The notes under the pieces were generated by a model, which was given only the letters and a program-made list of their open reading frames with translations, made no database searches and had not been told where the DNA came from. Below are positions 49,821 through 58,464 of a stretch of 64,000 nucleotides of DNA, in pieces. This stretch comes from Crocinitomicaceae bacterium (lineage in GTDB: Bacteria > Bacteroidota > Bacteroidia > Flavobacteriales_D > Crocinitomicaceae): NCBI GenBank assembly GCA_021325675.1, contig JAJTCM010000003.1:1-64000 (forward strand), written 5' to 3'. Every line of letters begins with the position of its first letter. Position 1 is the stretch's first letter. Position numbers and translations under genes: made by a program.

Positions 49821-51227
49821 TAGTCCCATCACCAAAATATCATCCACCTGCTCCAGATCACCCTTCCAGTCGTTATAACTGGCAACAATCCTGCTGCGCT
49901 GCTCTTCCATCGGGAGGTGCTGGATTTCCAGTAAAAGTGACTTGAAACGCTTGTATTTGTATTTTTTGCCGCCGCGGAAGCTTTCCGGCCCACCGAACTG
50001 ATCGGCGTAACCATCCGAGAAAAGATAGAGAGCATCGCCTTTTTGAAGCTGATGCGCCTGGTTAGTAAAAGTTTTGTTCTCCGCATCACCGTGATCGGCG
50101 CCTATTGCTTTTTTATCCGGCTTGATCTCGGTCAGCTCCCCGTTCCGCACAATGTACATCGGGTTGTTCGCCCCGGCATACTGCATTTTGAGCGTGCTTT
50201 TGTTGATGGCACAAAAAGAAATATCCATCCCGTCGTTGATCGAATTGAGGTTTTTCACCAGCTGGGTGTTCAGGAAAGCAAGCGCTTCTGCCGGTGAGTT
50301 CACTTCTTTCTGGCTCAGGCTCTGGTTTAAGATCGCGTTGCCCATGATACTCATCAAAGCGCCGGGTACGCCGTGGCCTGTGCAATCCACCGCCGCAATC
50401 GCGATTACTTCTTCGGACGGGCTGCCGTCAACAGGTGTTGTACGAACAGATGAAAACCAGTAAAAATCGCCGCTGATAATATCTTTCGGCTGATAGAGTA
50501 TGAAATAATCCTCAAATACGTTTTCGATCTTTTCAGTAGGCGGCAAAATTGCCTGCTGGATCCGCTGGGCATAGGTAATACTTGCTTTAATGTCCTGGTT
50601 CTGCAGTTCAATGATCTCGTTTTTCTCCTTAAACTGCGCAATGACCTTTTCCATGACGAGCCGCGCGATCAATTCCCGTTTCATGAGCCGGGTACGGGTA
50701 TAAATCAGCATAATTGTAAACAAAGCTACGCTCGCTGTCAGCAAACCGCCGTTTACCATCACTTCATCAAGCTTCGGCTTGCCGTTCACCGAAAAGAAAA
50801 TTACATTCGCTGCAAAAGTCAGCAAAACGACATACACCGAATACTGGATTTTCCACAAAACAAACATGCCCGCGCCGATAAACAAAGCAATGTAGGCGAA
50901 CGTATGCTTCTGGATCTCGTCCATATCCATCACGCTGTACATGTACGCATTCTGGATAGCAATCCCCGCGAAAGGCACCAGGGCGAACAATTCAGGGAAA
51001 TCGGAAAGCTTATTGCGGAATAAAACTACTCCCAGCGTCAACACAGAAACAGCGATGCGAAAAATAAAAAAATCGTTGAAATGCTCCGGGATATTAAGGT
51101 AATCCCCGATCGCCCAGATTGGGTTCAGGACCACCGCCACCCAGGCAATAATCACGTGATATTTGAGCGCCGTTTTTTTAAACTCGCCCTCCCACTCAAC
51201 GGTTATAATTTCTTCTTGTTTTGACAT
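49812..51227 (-). CDS. Membrane SpoIIE/PP2C-type serine phosphatase
   Basis: The 471-residue protein has six TM helices (about residues 20-195), a coiled coil ('EKVIAQFKEKNEIIELQNQD', residues ~205-235) and a SpoIIE/PP2C phosphatase domain. The domain contains 'YFILYQPKDIISGDFYWFSS' (first Asp ligand), 'AAVDCTGHGVPGALMSIMGN', 'MQYAGANNPMYIVRNGELTE', 'LFSDGYADQFGG' and 'VDDILVMGLKI' (last Asp). Such proteins dephosphorylate STAS-type partners in signalling switches; the two SpoIIAA-like proteins in this window are conceivable partners (inference). It interrupts the two lipid operons on the opposite strand. Confidence 0.93.
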   Translation of the reverse strand: MSKQEEIITVEWEGEFKKTALKYHVIIAWVAVVLNPIWAIGDYLNIPEHFNDFFIFRIAVSVLTLGVVLFRNKLSDFPELFALVPFAGIAIQNAYMYSVMDMDEIQKHTFAYIALFIGAGMFVLWKIQYSVYVVLLTFAANVIFFSVNGKPKLDEVMVNGGLLTASVALFTIMLIYTRTRLMKRELIARLVMEKVIAQFKEKNEIIELQNQDIKASITYAQRIQQAILPPTEKIENVFEDYFILYQPKDIISGDFYWFSSVRTTPVDGSPSEEVIAIAAVDCTGHGVPGALMSIMGNAILNQSLSQKEVNSPAEALAFLNTQLVKNLNSINDGMDISFCAINKSTLKMQYAGANNPMYIVRNGELTEIKPDKKAIGADHGDAENKTFTNQAHQLQKGDALYLFSDGYADQFGGPESFRGGKKYKYKRFKSLLLEIQHLPMEEQRSRIVASYNDWKGDLEQVDDILVMGLKI

Positions 51228-51244
51228 CGGTCGATTGTGCTGTC

Positions 51245-51252
51245 CAAATGTA
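51245..51252 (-). promoter_or_regulatory. Bacteroidota -7 box (TACATTTG) for the SpoIIE gene
   Basis: On the minus strand TACATTTG is an exact TAnnTTTG match ending 17 bp before the ATG at 51227. Confidence 0.6.
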
Positions 51253-51261
51253 ATTATTTTT

Positions 51262-51300
51262 ATTTAATGTGCTAACGGGTTAATATGCTAATGAGTTAAT
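51262..51300. repeat. GCTAAC/GTTAAT heptad repeat, second block
   Basis: AATGTGCTAACGGGTTAATA-type units with the same period as the block at 44209-44263 lie in the divergent promoter region between the SpoIIE gene and the RPH-like gene. Confidence 0.6.
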
Positions 51301-51439
51301 TAGTTCTGACCTGGTATCCTTGCTCAACTTTACCTTGTTTACTTCGCAAATCCACTTTATCTACTTTACGATACTGAATAACTCCTAACTCAATATTTTT
51401 TTTTACTTTTAGCTCGACACCTAATTTCGGATAGCGGAC

Positions 51440-54064
51440 ATGAAACTAATTTTCGACACGGAACACACTATTGCTGAGCAATTTACCATCGGTGGAAAAG
51501 CCCGGAACCTGTTTCGTTTGAAACACAAACATTTTCCTGTACCCCGCTTTTTAGTTATTCCGCAGGAAACAATGATTGAAACCCTGAAGCTGAAGGCAGG
51601 CAAAGAGCTTTCCCGGGGCGAAATTGAATCCAAAATCAAAGAAATTAAGCTTGATCCTGCCGTTTTAGACAATATCCGCACTTATTTCCCTTCAGAGACG
51701 TTATTTGCCGTGCGTTCCTCCGCCATTGACGAGGATGGCAGCGAATTTTCCTTCGCAGGCCAGTTTGAAAGCTATTTGTTTGTACCCGCACATCAGCTGG
51801 AAGCGAAAATCAAGGAAGTCTGGCTTTCCTCCTGTTCAGAGCGCGTTCTGGAATACCGCAAACATCACGGATTGAACAGTCAAACGGGAATTGCAGTCGT
51901 TGTGCAGCAAATGATCGATGCCGACACAGCCGGCGTAGCTTTCAGCATTAACCCGATTTCTGGAAACAGGCGTGAAAAGCTCATCAGCTCCGTCTACGGC
52001 CTGGGTGAAGGATTGGTTTCCGGGGAGCTGGACGCCGACAATTTCATTGTTTCAGGAACAGGATACCAGTCAGAAATTGCTAAAAAAACGCATCGTTTTG
52101 TGCTCGACAAGGAGAATTTCGGTACTAAACAACTTGAAGTCGAAAGCTATTTACAGGAAAAACCAAGTCTCGGCAAAAACCAGGTTGAAGCGCTTGGTCA
52201 CCTGCTCGATAATTGTGCACTGTATTTCGGAAAACCCCAGGACATTGAATTTGCGTTCTACAAAGGCGAGCTCTTTATCCTCCAGGCGCGACCGATCACC
52301 AATCTTCACAAAATTCCTGATATTTCGGCGGATTATATTCTCTGGGACAACAGCAACATCATCGAATCGTACCCGGGCGTTACAACCCCGCTCACTTTTT
52401 CCTTCATCAGCAAATCCTACGAAGATGCCTACCGCCTTTTTTGTGCTTACATGGGCGTGGAAGAAAAGGTGATCCGGGAAAATCAGCGCGTTTTTCAAAA
52501 TACGCTTGGCCTGATCAACGGGCGTGTATATTACAATCTCAAAACCTGGTACCACATGCTCGCCATGCTTCCGGGATACAGCATCAATGCGCGTTTCATG
52601 GAAAACATGATGGGTGTGAAAGAACGCTTTGACATCCCCGAAAGTTACCGCCTTTCAAAAACGAAAGCCTGGTGGAGCATTGTCAAAATGGCTGTCAGTA
52701 TGCTGATTAACCTGGGCGCTCTCCCGAAGAAACGCCGGAAATTCAAGCTCTTGCTGGATCGCATGATCGCAGAATACAAAGCGGTTGACATGGGACGCAA
52801 AAACTCCAACGAGCTGATGGAATTGTATATCCGTTTTGAACGCGAGCTGATTAGCGAATGGAAAGCGCCCTTACTGAACGATTTTTTTGCTATGATCTAC
52901 TTTGGCAGGCTGCAAAAAACATGTCAGAAATACCAGGTCAGCGACAATCCGAATATTCACAACGATTTGCTCTGCGGGAGCGCCGATATTATTTCTACGC
53001 AGCCGATCCACCGGAGTATCAGGCTCGCCACGCACATTTCCGCGAACCCGGAGCTGAAACAGCTTTTCCTGCAAAAAAGCGCCGAAGAAACCTGGGAAAA
53101 GCTGCAAACGACTTACGCTTTCGAAACCATATACAAGGAAATACAAGCTTATATCCATGATTTCGGTGAGCGCTGCATCGGCGAACTGAAGCTCGAAACA
53201 CGTTCCTACAACCAGGAACCGGCGCAATTTATCCGTATGCTCCAATCTTACGTGGAAACCGGGATTAACCAATCGATCACTTCCGGTAAAGTCGAAGAAG
53301 AAATCCGCCGCAAAGCCGAAGCCGAAGTGAACAGCAAACTAAAGAATTCCTTTTTCAAAAAATGGAAACTGCGGCGTCTCACGAACAAAACGCGCATCCT
53401 TGTGAGCTCACGTGAAAACCTGCGTTACGAGCGGACCCGTGCTTTCGGGATCGTGCGAGAAATCTTTTCCCACATCGGGGAGAATTTTTATGCAGAAGGA
53501 ATTATTGAAAACGACCGGGATATTTTTTACCTGACCAAGGAAGAAATTTTTGCTTACATCGAAGGCCGTTCTGTCAGCCAGGACCTCAAACAGCTGATTG
53601 CCCTGCGCAAAGCCGAATTTGCCGCCTACGAAGAACAATTGCCGCCGTCCGAACGTTTTGCCAGCTACGGCCCTGTTTACCATGGGAACGATTTTTACAG
53701 CACAACAAAGCTCGAAGCCCTGAGCGGTGATCTGAAAGGCATCGGCTGCTGTCCCGGACGAGTGAAAGCACAGGTCCAGGTTGTCCTTAACCCCAAAGAA
53801 ATCACCTCACTGAAAGGGCGGATTCTTGTAACTTCCAGCACCGATCCCGGTTGGGTGACTTTGTTCCCGAGCGCTTCGGCCATCATCGTGGAACGCGGCA
53901 GCCTGCTCAGTCATTCGGCTATCGTGTCCCGCGAAATGGGAATTCCGTGCATTGTTGGCGTTACCGGCTTGCTCCGAACGCTTAAAACCGGCGATTGGGT
54001 GGAAATGGACGGGAGCACCGGCGAAATCAAAATACTGGAACAGGAAAATACCGCAGAAGCATGA
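51440..54064 (+). CDS. RPH/PEP-synthase-like ATP dikinase lacking the PEP-binding domain
   Basis: The 874-residue protein has an N-terminal PPDK ATP-grasp domain (residues 1-310): 'FTIGGKARNLFRLKHKHFPV', 'FAVRSSAIDEDGSEFSFAGQ', 'QQMIDADTAGVAFSINPISG' and 'FILQARPIT'. A central helical substrate region (about 330-750) follows. The C-terminal swivel domain carries the phospho-His, His825 in 'GSLLSHSAIVSREMGIPCIV'. The PEP/pyruvate TIM barrel of true PEP synthase is absent, which is the layout of rifampin phosphotransferase (RPH). Such enzymes move the beta-phosphate of ATP to a substrate hydroxyl through the His. A lipid or polyprenol substrate is inferred from the operon. Its stop overlaps the next ATG (ATGA). 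Confidence 0.88.
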   Translation: MKLIFDTEHTIAEQFTIGGKARNLFRLKHKHFPVPRFLVIPQETMIETLKLKAGKELSRGEIESKIKEIKLDPAVLDNIRTYFPSETLFAVRSSAIDEDGSEFSFAGQFESYLFVPAHQLEAKIKEVWLSSCSERVLEYRKHHGLNSQTGIAVVVQQMIDADTAGVAFSINPISGNRREKLISSVYGLGEGLVSGELDADNFIVSGTGYQSEIAKKTHRFVLDKENFGTKQLEVESYLQEKPSLGKNQVEALGHLLDNCALYFGKPQDIEFAFYKGELFILQARPITNLHKIPDISADYILWDNSNIIESYPGVTTPLTFSFISKSYEDAYRLFCAYMGVEEKVIRENQRVFQNTLGLINGRVYYNLKTWYHMLAMLPGYSINARFMENMMGVKERFDIPESYRLSKTKAWWSIVKMAVSMLINLGALPKKRRKFKLLLDRMIAEYKAVDMGRKNSNELMELYIRFERELISEWKAPLLNDFFAMIYFGRLQKTCQKYQVSDNPNIHNDLLCGSADIISTQPIHRSIRLATHISANPELKQLFLQKSAEETWEKLQTTYAFETIYKEIQAYIHDFGERCIGELKLETRSYNQEPAQFIRMLQSYVETGINQSITSGKVEEEIRRKAEAEVNSKLKNSFFKKWKLRRLTNKTRILVSSRENLRYERTRAFGIVREIFSHIGENFYAEGIIENDRDIFYLTKEEIFAYIEGRSVSQDLKQLIALRKAEFAAYEEQLPPSERFASYGPVYHGNDFYSTTKLEALSGDLKGIGCCPGRVKAQVQVVLNPKEITSLKGRILVTSSTDPGWVTLFPSASAIIVERGSLLSHSAIVSREMGIPCIVGVTGLLRTLKTGDWVEMDGSTGEIKILEQENTAEA

Positions 54065-55152
54065 AAGCAGAATTAAAAGAAAAAGTATCCTTTGATTTCA
54101 TTCGTTATGCGAATTGCTGGGAAGATGCCGATATTTTACTGGAAGCATTGTCGGACAGGAAACACACCCGGATTTTATCCGTCGGATCGGCAGGCGATAA
54201 TAGTTTTTCGCTGCTGACGCTCAACCCGGAGCAAGTTGTCGCTGTGGACGTCAGCCAGCCGCAATTGTACCTGGTCGAGCTCAAAAAAGCAGCCATCCAG
54301 GCATTTGACCGCGAAACATGCTGTGCTTTTTTAGGATTTTCAGCTTGTGAAACCCGCCCGGAGCTTTTTGAGCGCTTACGTCCGCTGCTCAAACCTGAAA
54401 CACTCGATTTCTGGCAAAAACACCTGGATCCGCTTAATAAAGGAATCATCCACGAAGGAAAATTTGAGCGTTATTTTGCTTACTTCGCCCATAAAATCCT
54501 GCCGTGGATCCATAACAAAAAACACGTCAGCGAGCTTTTCCGTCCCAAAAGCGCTGAAGAGCAAAAAGCGTTCTACGAAAAAACCTGGAACAGCTGGAGA
54601 TGGCGGCTTTTATTCAAAATTTTCTTCAGCAAATATGTGATGGGGAAATACGGGCGCGATCCCGAATTTTTGAACGAGGTAAAAGTCCCGGTTGGAACCT
54701 TCATATTCGGTAAGGCCGAACAGCAACTATCTTCCGCAGCGGCGCAAAACAATTTTATACTGCGCTACAACCTGACAGGGAGCTTTGGCGATTTGCTTCC
54801 TCATTACTTGCGGGCTGAAAACTACGACCTGATTAAGCAAAACATACACAAGCTCGACATTTTCTGCGGCTACGCCCAGGATGCAGCTTCGGTTTACGGC
54901 ACCTTCAGCGGAATGAACCTTTCCAATATTTTCGAATACATGCCGCCTGAGCTTTTCCGGAAAACCGCCGAAGAGCTGGTTGCGATGCTTGAAACAAATG
55001 GAAAAATCGCTTACTGGAACTTAATGGTGCCGCGGCGGATCTCTGAAATTCTCCCGGAAAAAATGCAATATGAAGAACAAAAATCCCAGGCTTTGAGCGC
55101 CAAAGACCAGGGCTTCTTCTATAATAAATTCATCGTTGAACATAAAATATGA
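54061..55152 (+). CDS. DUF3419 / BtaA-like S-AdoMet 3-amino-3-carboxypropyl transferase
   Basis: Starting at the ATG overlapping the previous stop, the protein is 363 residues. It matches DUF3419: 'FIRYANCWEDADILLEAL' at the start, the S-AdoMet-binding strand 'RILSVGSAGDNSFSLL', 'VVAVDVSQPQLYLVELKKAA' and 'GTFSGMNLSNIFEYMPPELF'. BtaA in this family moves the 3-amino-3-carboxypropyl group of S-AdoMet to diacylglycerol, the first step to betaine lipids. No BtaB methyltransferase is in the window, so the product may be an unmethylated homoserine-ether lipid or the enzyme may use another lipid alcohol. It is coupled by ATGA overlaps to the genes on both sides. Confidence 0.85.
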   Translation: MKAELKEKVSFDFIRYANCWEDADILLEALSDRKHTRILSVGSAGDNSFSLLTLNPEQVVAVDVSQPQLYLVELKKAAIQAFDRETCCAFLGFSACETRPELFERLRPLLKPETLDFWQKHLDPLNKGIIHEGKFERYFAYFAHKILPWIHNKKHVSELFRPKSAEEQKAFYEKTWNSWRWRLLFKIFFSKYVMGKYGRDPEFLNEVKVPVGTFIFGKAEQQLSSAAAQNNFILRYNLTGSFGDLLPHYLRAENYDLIKQNIHKLDIFCGYAQDAASVYGTFSGMNLSNIFEYMPPELFRKTAEELVAMLETNGKIAYWNLMVPRRISEILPEKMQYEEQKSQALSAKDQGFFYNKFIVEHKI

Positions 55153-55814
55153 ATACAGACCTGATCCATGCTTTGATCCTGGCGGGAAGCTTTCTCGCGC
55201 TCTTCGGTTTGGCCGAAATTTTGTATCATTTGCTGAAAGTCCAGGCGGAATATACCCGCAAGCTCGTTCATATCGGGACAGGTTTACTGACCTTGCTTTT
55301 CCCGCTTTTACTTTCGAGCCACTGGTGGGTGCTTGCTTTGTGCAGCAGCTTCGCCTTGATTTTGATCCTCAGCATGCGCTTTTCGCTCCTGAAATCCATC
55401 AACGCCATCGACCGTGAATCCGTGGGAAGCTTGTGTTACCCGGTTTCCGTTTATTGCTGTTTCCTCGCTTTTATACATTACGGAGAAATCGCTTTTTTCT
55501 ATATCCCGATCCTCATCCTTGCCATTTGTGACCCGGTTGCAGCACTGACAGGAAAAAAATGGCCTTTGGGTAAATTTACAATCGGCAAAAACAGTAAAAG
55601 CCTGATGGGAACGGCTATGTTCTTTGTAAGCGCGATTTTAGTCATTATCGGGATTTACCTTATCCTGGGCGGTGAAACGGTGTCTTTCAAAGGCATCTTC
55701 GAATTACTGATAATTGCCAGTGTATCCGCTTTCGTGGAAGCGTTATCGGGGCGCGGTTATGACAATTTAACCATTCCGCTGAGCGTTTTGTTGTGTTTAA
55801 CCGCTTTTCAATAA
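55149..55814 (+). CDS. Phytol/dolichol-kinase-like membrane protein
   Basis: The 221-residue protein has about seven TM helices and the sequence marks of the VTE5/dolichol-kinase branch of the CTP-transferase superfamily: 'AEYTRKLVHIGTGLLTLLFP', 'LAICDPVAALTGKKWPLGKF', 'KNSKSLMGTAMFF' and 'GYDNLTIPLSVL'. Those enzymes phosphorylate long isoprenoid alcohols using CTP. Its presence next to a BtaA-like enzyme, a UbiA enzyme and HMG-CoA reductase points to an isoprenoid-linked lipid. It starts within the previous stop (ATGA). Confidence 0.82.
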   Translation: MNTDLIHALILAGSFLALFGLAEILYHLLKVQAEYTRKLVHIGTGLLTLLFPLLLSSHWWVLALCSSFALILILSMRFSLLKSINAIDRESVGSLCYPVSVYCCFLAFIHYGEIAFFYIPILILAICDPVAALTGKKWPLGKFTIGKNSKSLMGTAMFFVSAILVIIGIYLILGGETVSFKGIFELLIIASVSAFVEALSGRGYDNLTIPLSVLLCLTAFQ

Positions 55815-55817
55815 ATT

Positions 55818-56807
55818 ATGGAAATTCAGCGCATTACAGATCTCACCCTGCTCCGGGAAGCTTACCGGGATTTGAAAACCAGGCTTTACGGCAAGTTTGT
55901 TCCGGAACAGTTTAACGCTGATTTTTTCGAATGCGGGTATGTCGTTTCCGAAGATAATAACGTTCTTTCTGCCTTGGCGTTATACAACAACCCGAAGCTT
56001 AAATTAAAAGGAAAACACGCATACTGTTTCGGTCATTTTGAAGCGGAGAACAATCCCGAAGCCATTTTCCTGCTTTTCGGGGAATTATTGAAAGACCTGG
56101 AACAAAAAAGGGATTCTTATCTCATCGGGCCAATGAACGGCTCCACCTGGGACACGTACCGCCTGAATGATTTTGAAAATACACAGCCTTTTTTGCTGGA
56201 ACAGGTTCATCCATTTTATTACAATGAGCTGCTTGAACTGGCCGATTTCGATGTGCTCGTTCGTTACCAATCGCGGATTGATTATGAAATTCCGTGCAAC
56301 AAGCCTGAGACGCTCGAACTGGAAAAACGCTTCGGGGAAAACGGTGTTATTTTCCGGAAGATCGACCTGGAGAATTATGACAAAGAGCTCGAAAAGCTAT
56401 TTCCTTTTATCTCCAAAGCTTTCGAAACCAATTTTTTATATACGCCTATTTCAAGCGCCCATTTTACCGAAAAATATTTGCAGGCCAAGCAGATCATTCA
56501 ACCGGATTATGTGCGGATTGCCGAAAACGCAAACGGGGAAACCATCGGCTTTGTATTCTGCTACCCTAACTTACTGGAAACAAAAGAAAAACAGCTCGTC
56601 GTTAAAACCATTGCCCGAAACCCGGACCCGGAATGGAAAGGCCTGGGAAATGTGCTCGTGAACCAGGTTTTTTCGCTCATTAAGCAGCAAGGCTTTCAAT
56701 CGGTGATCCATGCTTATATGATTGACCAGGGAACATCTACCGGGATTTCAAATGCCTACCTGGGACAGGATTACAAGAGCTATAAACTCTATTTCAAGGA
56801 ATTATGA
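55818..56807 (+). CDS. GNAT-like acyltransferase, lipid operon
   Basis: The 329-residue protein looks like two tandem GNAT-type halves. The C-terminal half has 'YVRIAENANGETIGFVFCYP', 'LVVKTIARNPDPEWKGLGNV' (the acetyl-CoA P-loop region, Gly-Leu-Gly) and 'LVNQVFSLIKQQGFQSVIHA'. The N-terminal half is a degenerate copy ('SALALYNNPKLKLKGKHAYC'). It could acylate an amine or hydroxyl of the operon's product. No family name is certain. It is separated from the upstream gene by 3 bp and overlaps the next by 4 bp. Confidence 0.65.
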   Translation: MEIQRITDLTLLREAYRDLKTRLYGKFVPEQFNADFFECGYVVSEDNNVLSALALYNNPKLKLKGKHAYCFGHFEAENNPEAIFLLFGELLKDLEQKRDSYLIGPMNGSTWDTYRLNDFENTQPFLLEQVHPFYYNELLELADFDVLVRYQSRIDYEIPCNKPETLELEKRFGENGVIFRKIDLENYDKELEKLFPFISKAFETNFLYTPISSAHFTEKYLQAKQIIQPDYVRIAENANGETIGFVFCYPNLLETKEKQLVVKTIARNPDPEWKGLGNVLVNQVFSLIKQQGFQSVIHAYMIDQGTSTGISNAYLGQDYKSYKLYFKEL

Positions 56808-58327
56808 GCGCGCCTTTCAATATCGTTTCGCACTTCCTGGAACAGGCAGATAAGTTTCCGGACAAGATCGCTATTCAATATCAGGATCAAGCGATTAGCT
56901 ACGCGCGTTTAAAGTCAGAAGTGATCCAAACAGCGGCCTGTTTTCATAGCAAAGGAATTAAAAAAGGAGATCGTGTATTGGTTTTCGTGCCGATGTCTAT
57001 CGATTTGTATCGCAATGTATTAGCTCTATTTCACCTTGGCGCAACAGCTGTTTTCCTGGACGAATGGGTAAGCAAAAAACGTTTGGAAGCCTGCTGCGAT
57101 GTGGCGCAATGCAATGCTTTTATCGGTGTATTTAAAATTCGCCTGCTTTCCATATTTTCACCCGGTTTACGCAAAATCCCGATCAAGCTAGGCTCAAAAC
57201 TCAAAGGAAGCGCGAATACCGCTTTTCAGCCGGAAAACACCTTTCGGGGAGATACGGCACTGATCACGTTTACAACCGGGAGCACGGGAACTCCGAAAGC
57301 CGCCAAACGCACCCACGGTTTTCTCAACGAGCAGTTCAAGGCTTTGATTGACAAAATCCAGCCCAGGCCCGACGATATTGATCTAACAACGCTCCCGGTT
57401 GTTTTGCTCATCAACCTGGGGGTTGGCTCAACTTCCGTGATTTCGGCTTTTAAGGCCGCGAAACCGCAAAAGACGGATTTTTCAGCCATTTCGGCAATCA
57501 TAGACCGTTTCCGGGTCAACCGCATTATTGCCTCGCCTTATTTTATGCTTGAATTAGCCAAGTACACACAGCAAAATAAAAGAACGCTAAATACTTTAAA
57601 ACAACTATTTACCGGCGGCGCGCCCGTTTTCCAGCGGGAAGCCACGCTGATCATGGACGGAATTCCAAGCTGTAAACTGGAAATTGTTTATGGATCAACG
57701 GAAGCAGAACCGATCAGCTCCATCAGCGGCCAGGAATTAAGCGGCAAAAGTATCCACGAAAAAGGATTGTGCGTCGGAATTCCATATCATGGCACGCAAG
57801 TCAGGATCATTTCCATTTCAGAAGAAAGTATAACTTGCAGTTCAACGGAAGAGCTGGATCAAATCACGCTGACAAATGGCGTGATCGGGGAAATTATCGT
57901 CACCGGCGCACATGTGCTGGATGCTTATTTCAACAACGAACAAGCGCTGAAACGCAACAAAATTTTTATCGGGGATCAATGCTGGCACCGCACCGGCGAC
58001 AGTGGTTTTATCAATCCAGCAGGTGAATTGTACCTCACGGGCCGCTGCAATACGCTCATTCCTTACGACGGAACAATTATCGCCCCTTTTGTCTACGAAA
58101 ACAAGCTGCACAGCCTGCCGGGAGTCAATATGGCAACCGTCCTGGAAAAAGAAGGAAAAATTATTCTTTGTATCGAATTGAAGACCCGGCTTACTCCGGA
58201 AATGCTTGAAACAGAAATTAAGAATTTAGAGCTGGTTTACGACGAAATCCGATACATCAATCCTATTCCGCGCGATCCACGCCATCACTCGAAAATTGAT
58301 TACGAAAAGCTCAAAAAACTGTTGTAA
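56804..58327 (+). CDS. Adenylate-forming enzyme resembling OleC
   Basis: The 507-residue protein is an ANL-superfamily enzyme: 'LITFTTGSTGTPKAAKRTHG' (A3), 'LFTGGAPVFQ', 'IVYGSTEAEPISSISGQEL' (A5), 'IGEIIVTGAHVLDAYFNN', 'RTGDSGFINPAGELYLTGR' (A7/A8). 'YGSTEAEPIS', 'GLCVGIPYHGTQVRII' and 'WHRTGDSGFI...GELYLTGRCN' resemble OleC (beta-lactone/olefin synthetase) more than ordinary fatty-acyl-CoA ligases. OleA, OleB and OleD are not in the window, so it may instead activate an acyl or beta-hydroxy acid for the GNAT-like protein. It is the last gene of the second operon. Confidence 0.82.
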   Translation: MSAPFNIVSHFLEQADKFPDKIAIQYQDQAISYARLKSEVIQTAACFHSKGIKKGDRVLVFVPMSIDLYRNVLALFHLGATAVFLDEWVSKKRLEACCDVAQCNAFIGVFKIRLLSIFSPGLRKIPIKLGSKLKGSANTAFQPENTFRGDTALITFTTGSTGTPKAAKRTHGFLNEQFKALIDKIQPRPDDIDLTTLPVVLLINLGVGSTSVISAFKAAKPQKTDFSAISAIIDRFRVNRIIASPYFMLELAKYTQQNKRTLNTLKQLFTGGAPVFQREATLIMDGIPSCKLEIVYGSTEAEPISSISGQELSGKSIHEKGLCVGIPYHGTQVRIISISEESITCSSTEELDQITLTNGVIGEIIVTGAHVLDAYFNNEQALKRNKIFIGDQCWHRTGDSGFINPAGELYLTGRCNTLIPYDGTIIAPFVYENKLHSLPGVNMATVLEKEGKIILCIELKTRLTPEMLETEIKNLELVYDEIRYINPIPRDPRHHSKIDYEKLKKLL

Positions 58328-58351
58328 ATCCGCTTAAACCGGAATTTATTC

Positions 58352-58405
58352 TATATTTGATTCAATAATATTCTAAATTTAGGTGATGAGCGAAATGTAT
58401 TTTTG
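58352..58405 (+). promoter_or_regulatory. Two TAnnTTTG boxes before the unknown gene at 58465
   Basis: TATATTTG (58352-58359) and TATTTTTG (58398-58405) both match TAnnTTTG exactly. The second would give a leader of about 55 nt. Which is used is not clear. Confidence 0.45.
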
Positions 58406-58464
58406 CCACGAATTGTTTACCCTAAATTTTGGAGCACTACATTGATTAATTAAAGCTGCTAAAA

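Noticed and set aside
44209-51300. Short tandem repeats as a possible CRISPR array
   Set aside because: Units are 7-8 bp and contiguous without unique 30-40 bp spacers, and no cas gene is present.
53995-54060. Earlier in-frame ATG for the DUF3419 gene
   Set aside because: It would overlap the RPH-like gene by 70 bp; the ATGA-overlap start at 54061 fits the DUF3419 N-terminus and the operon's style.
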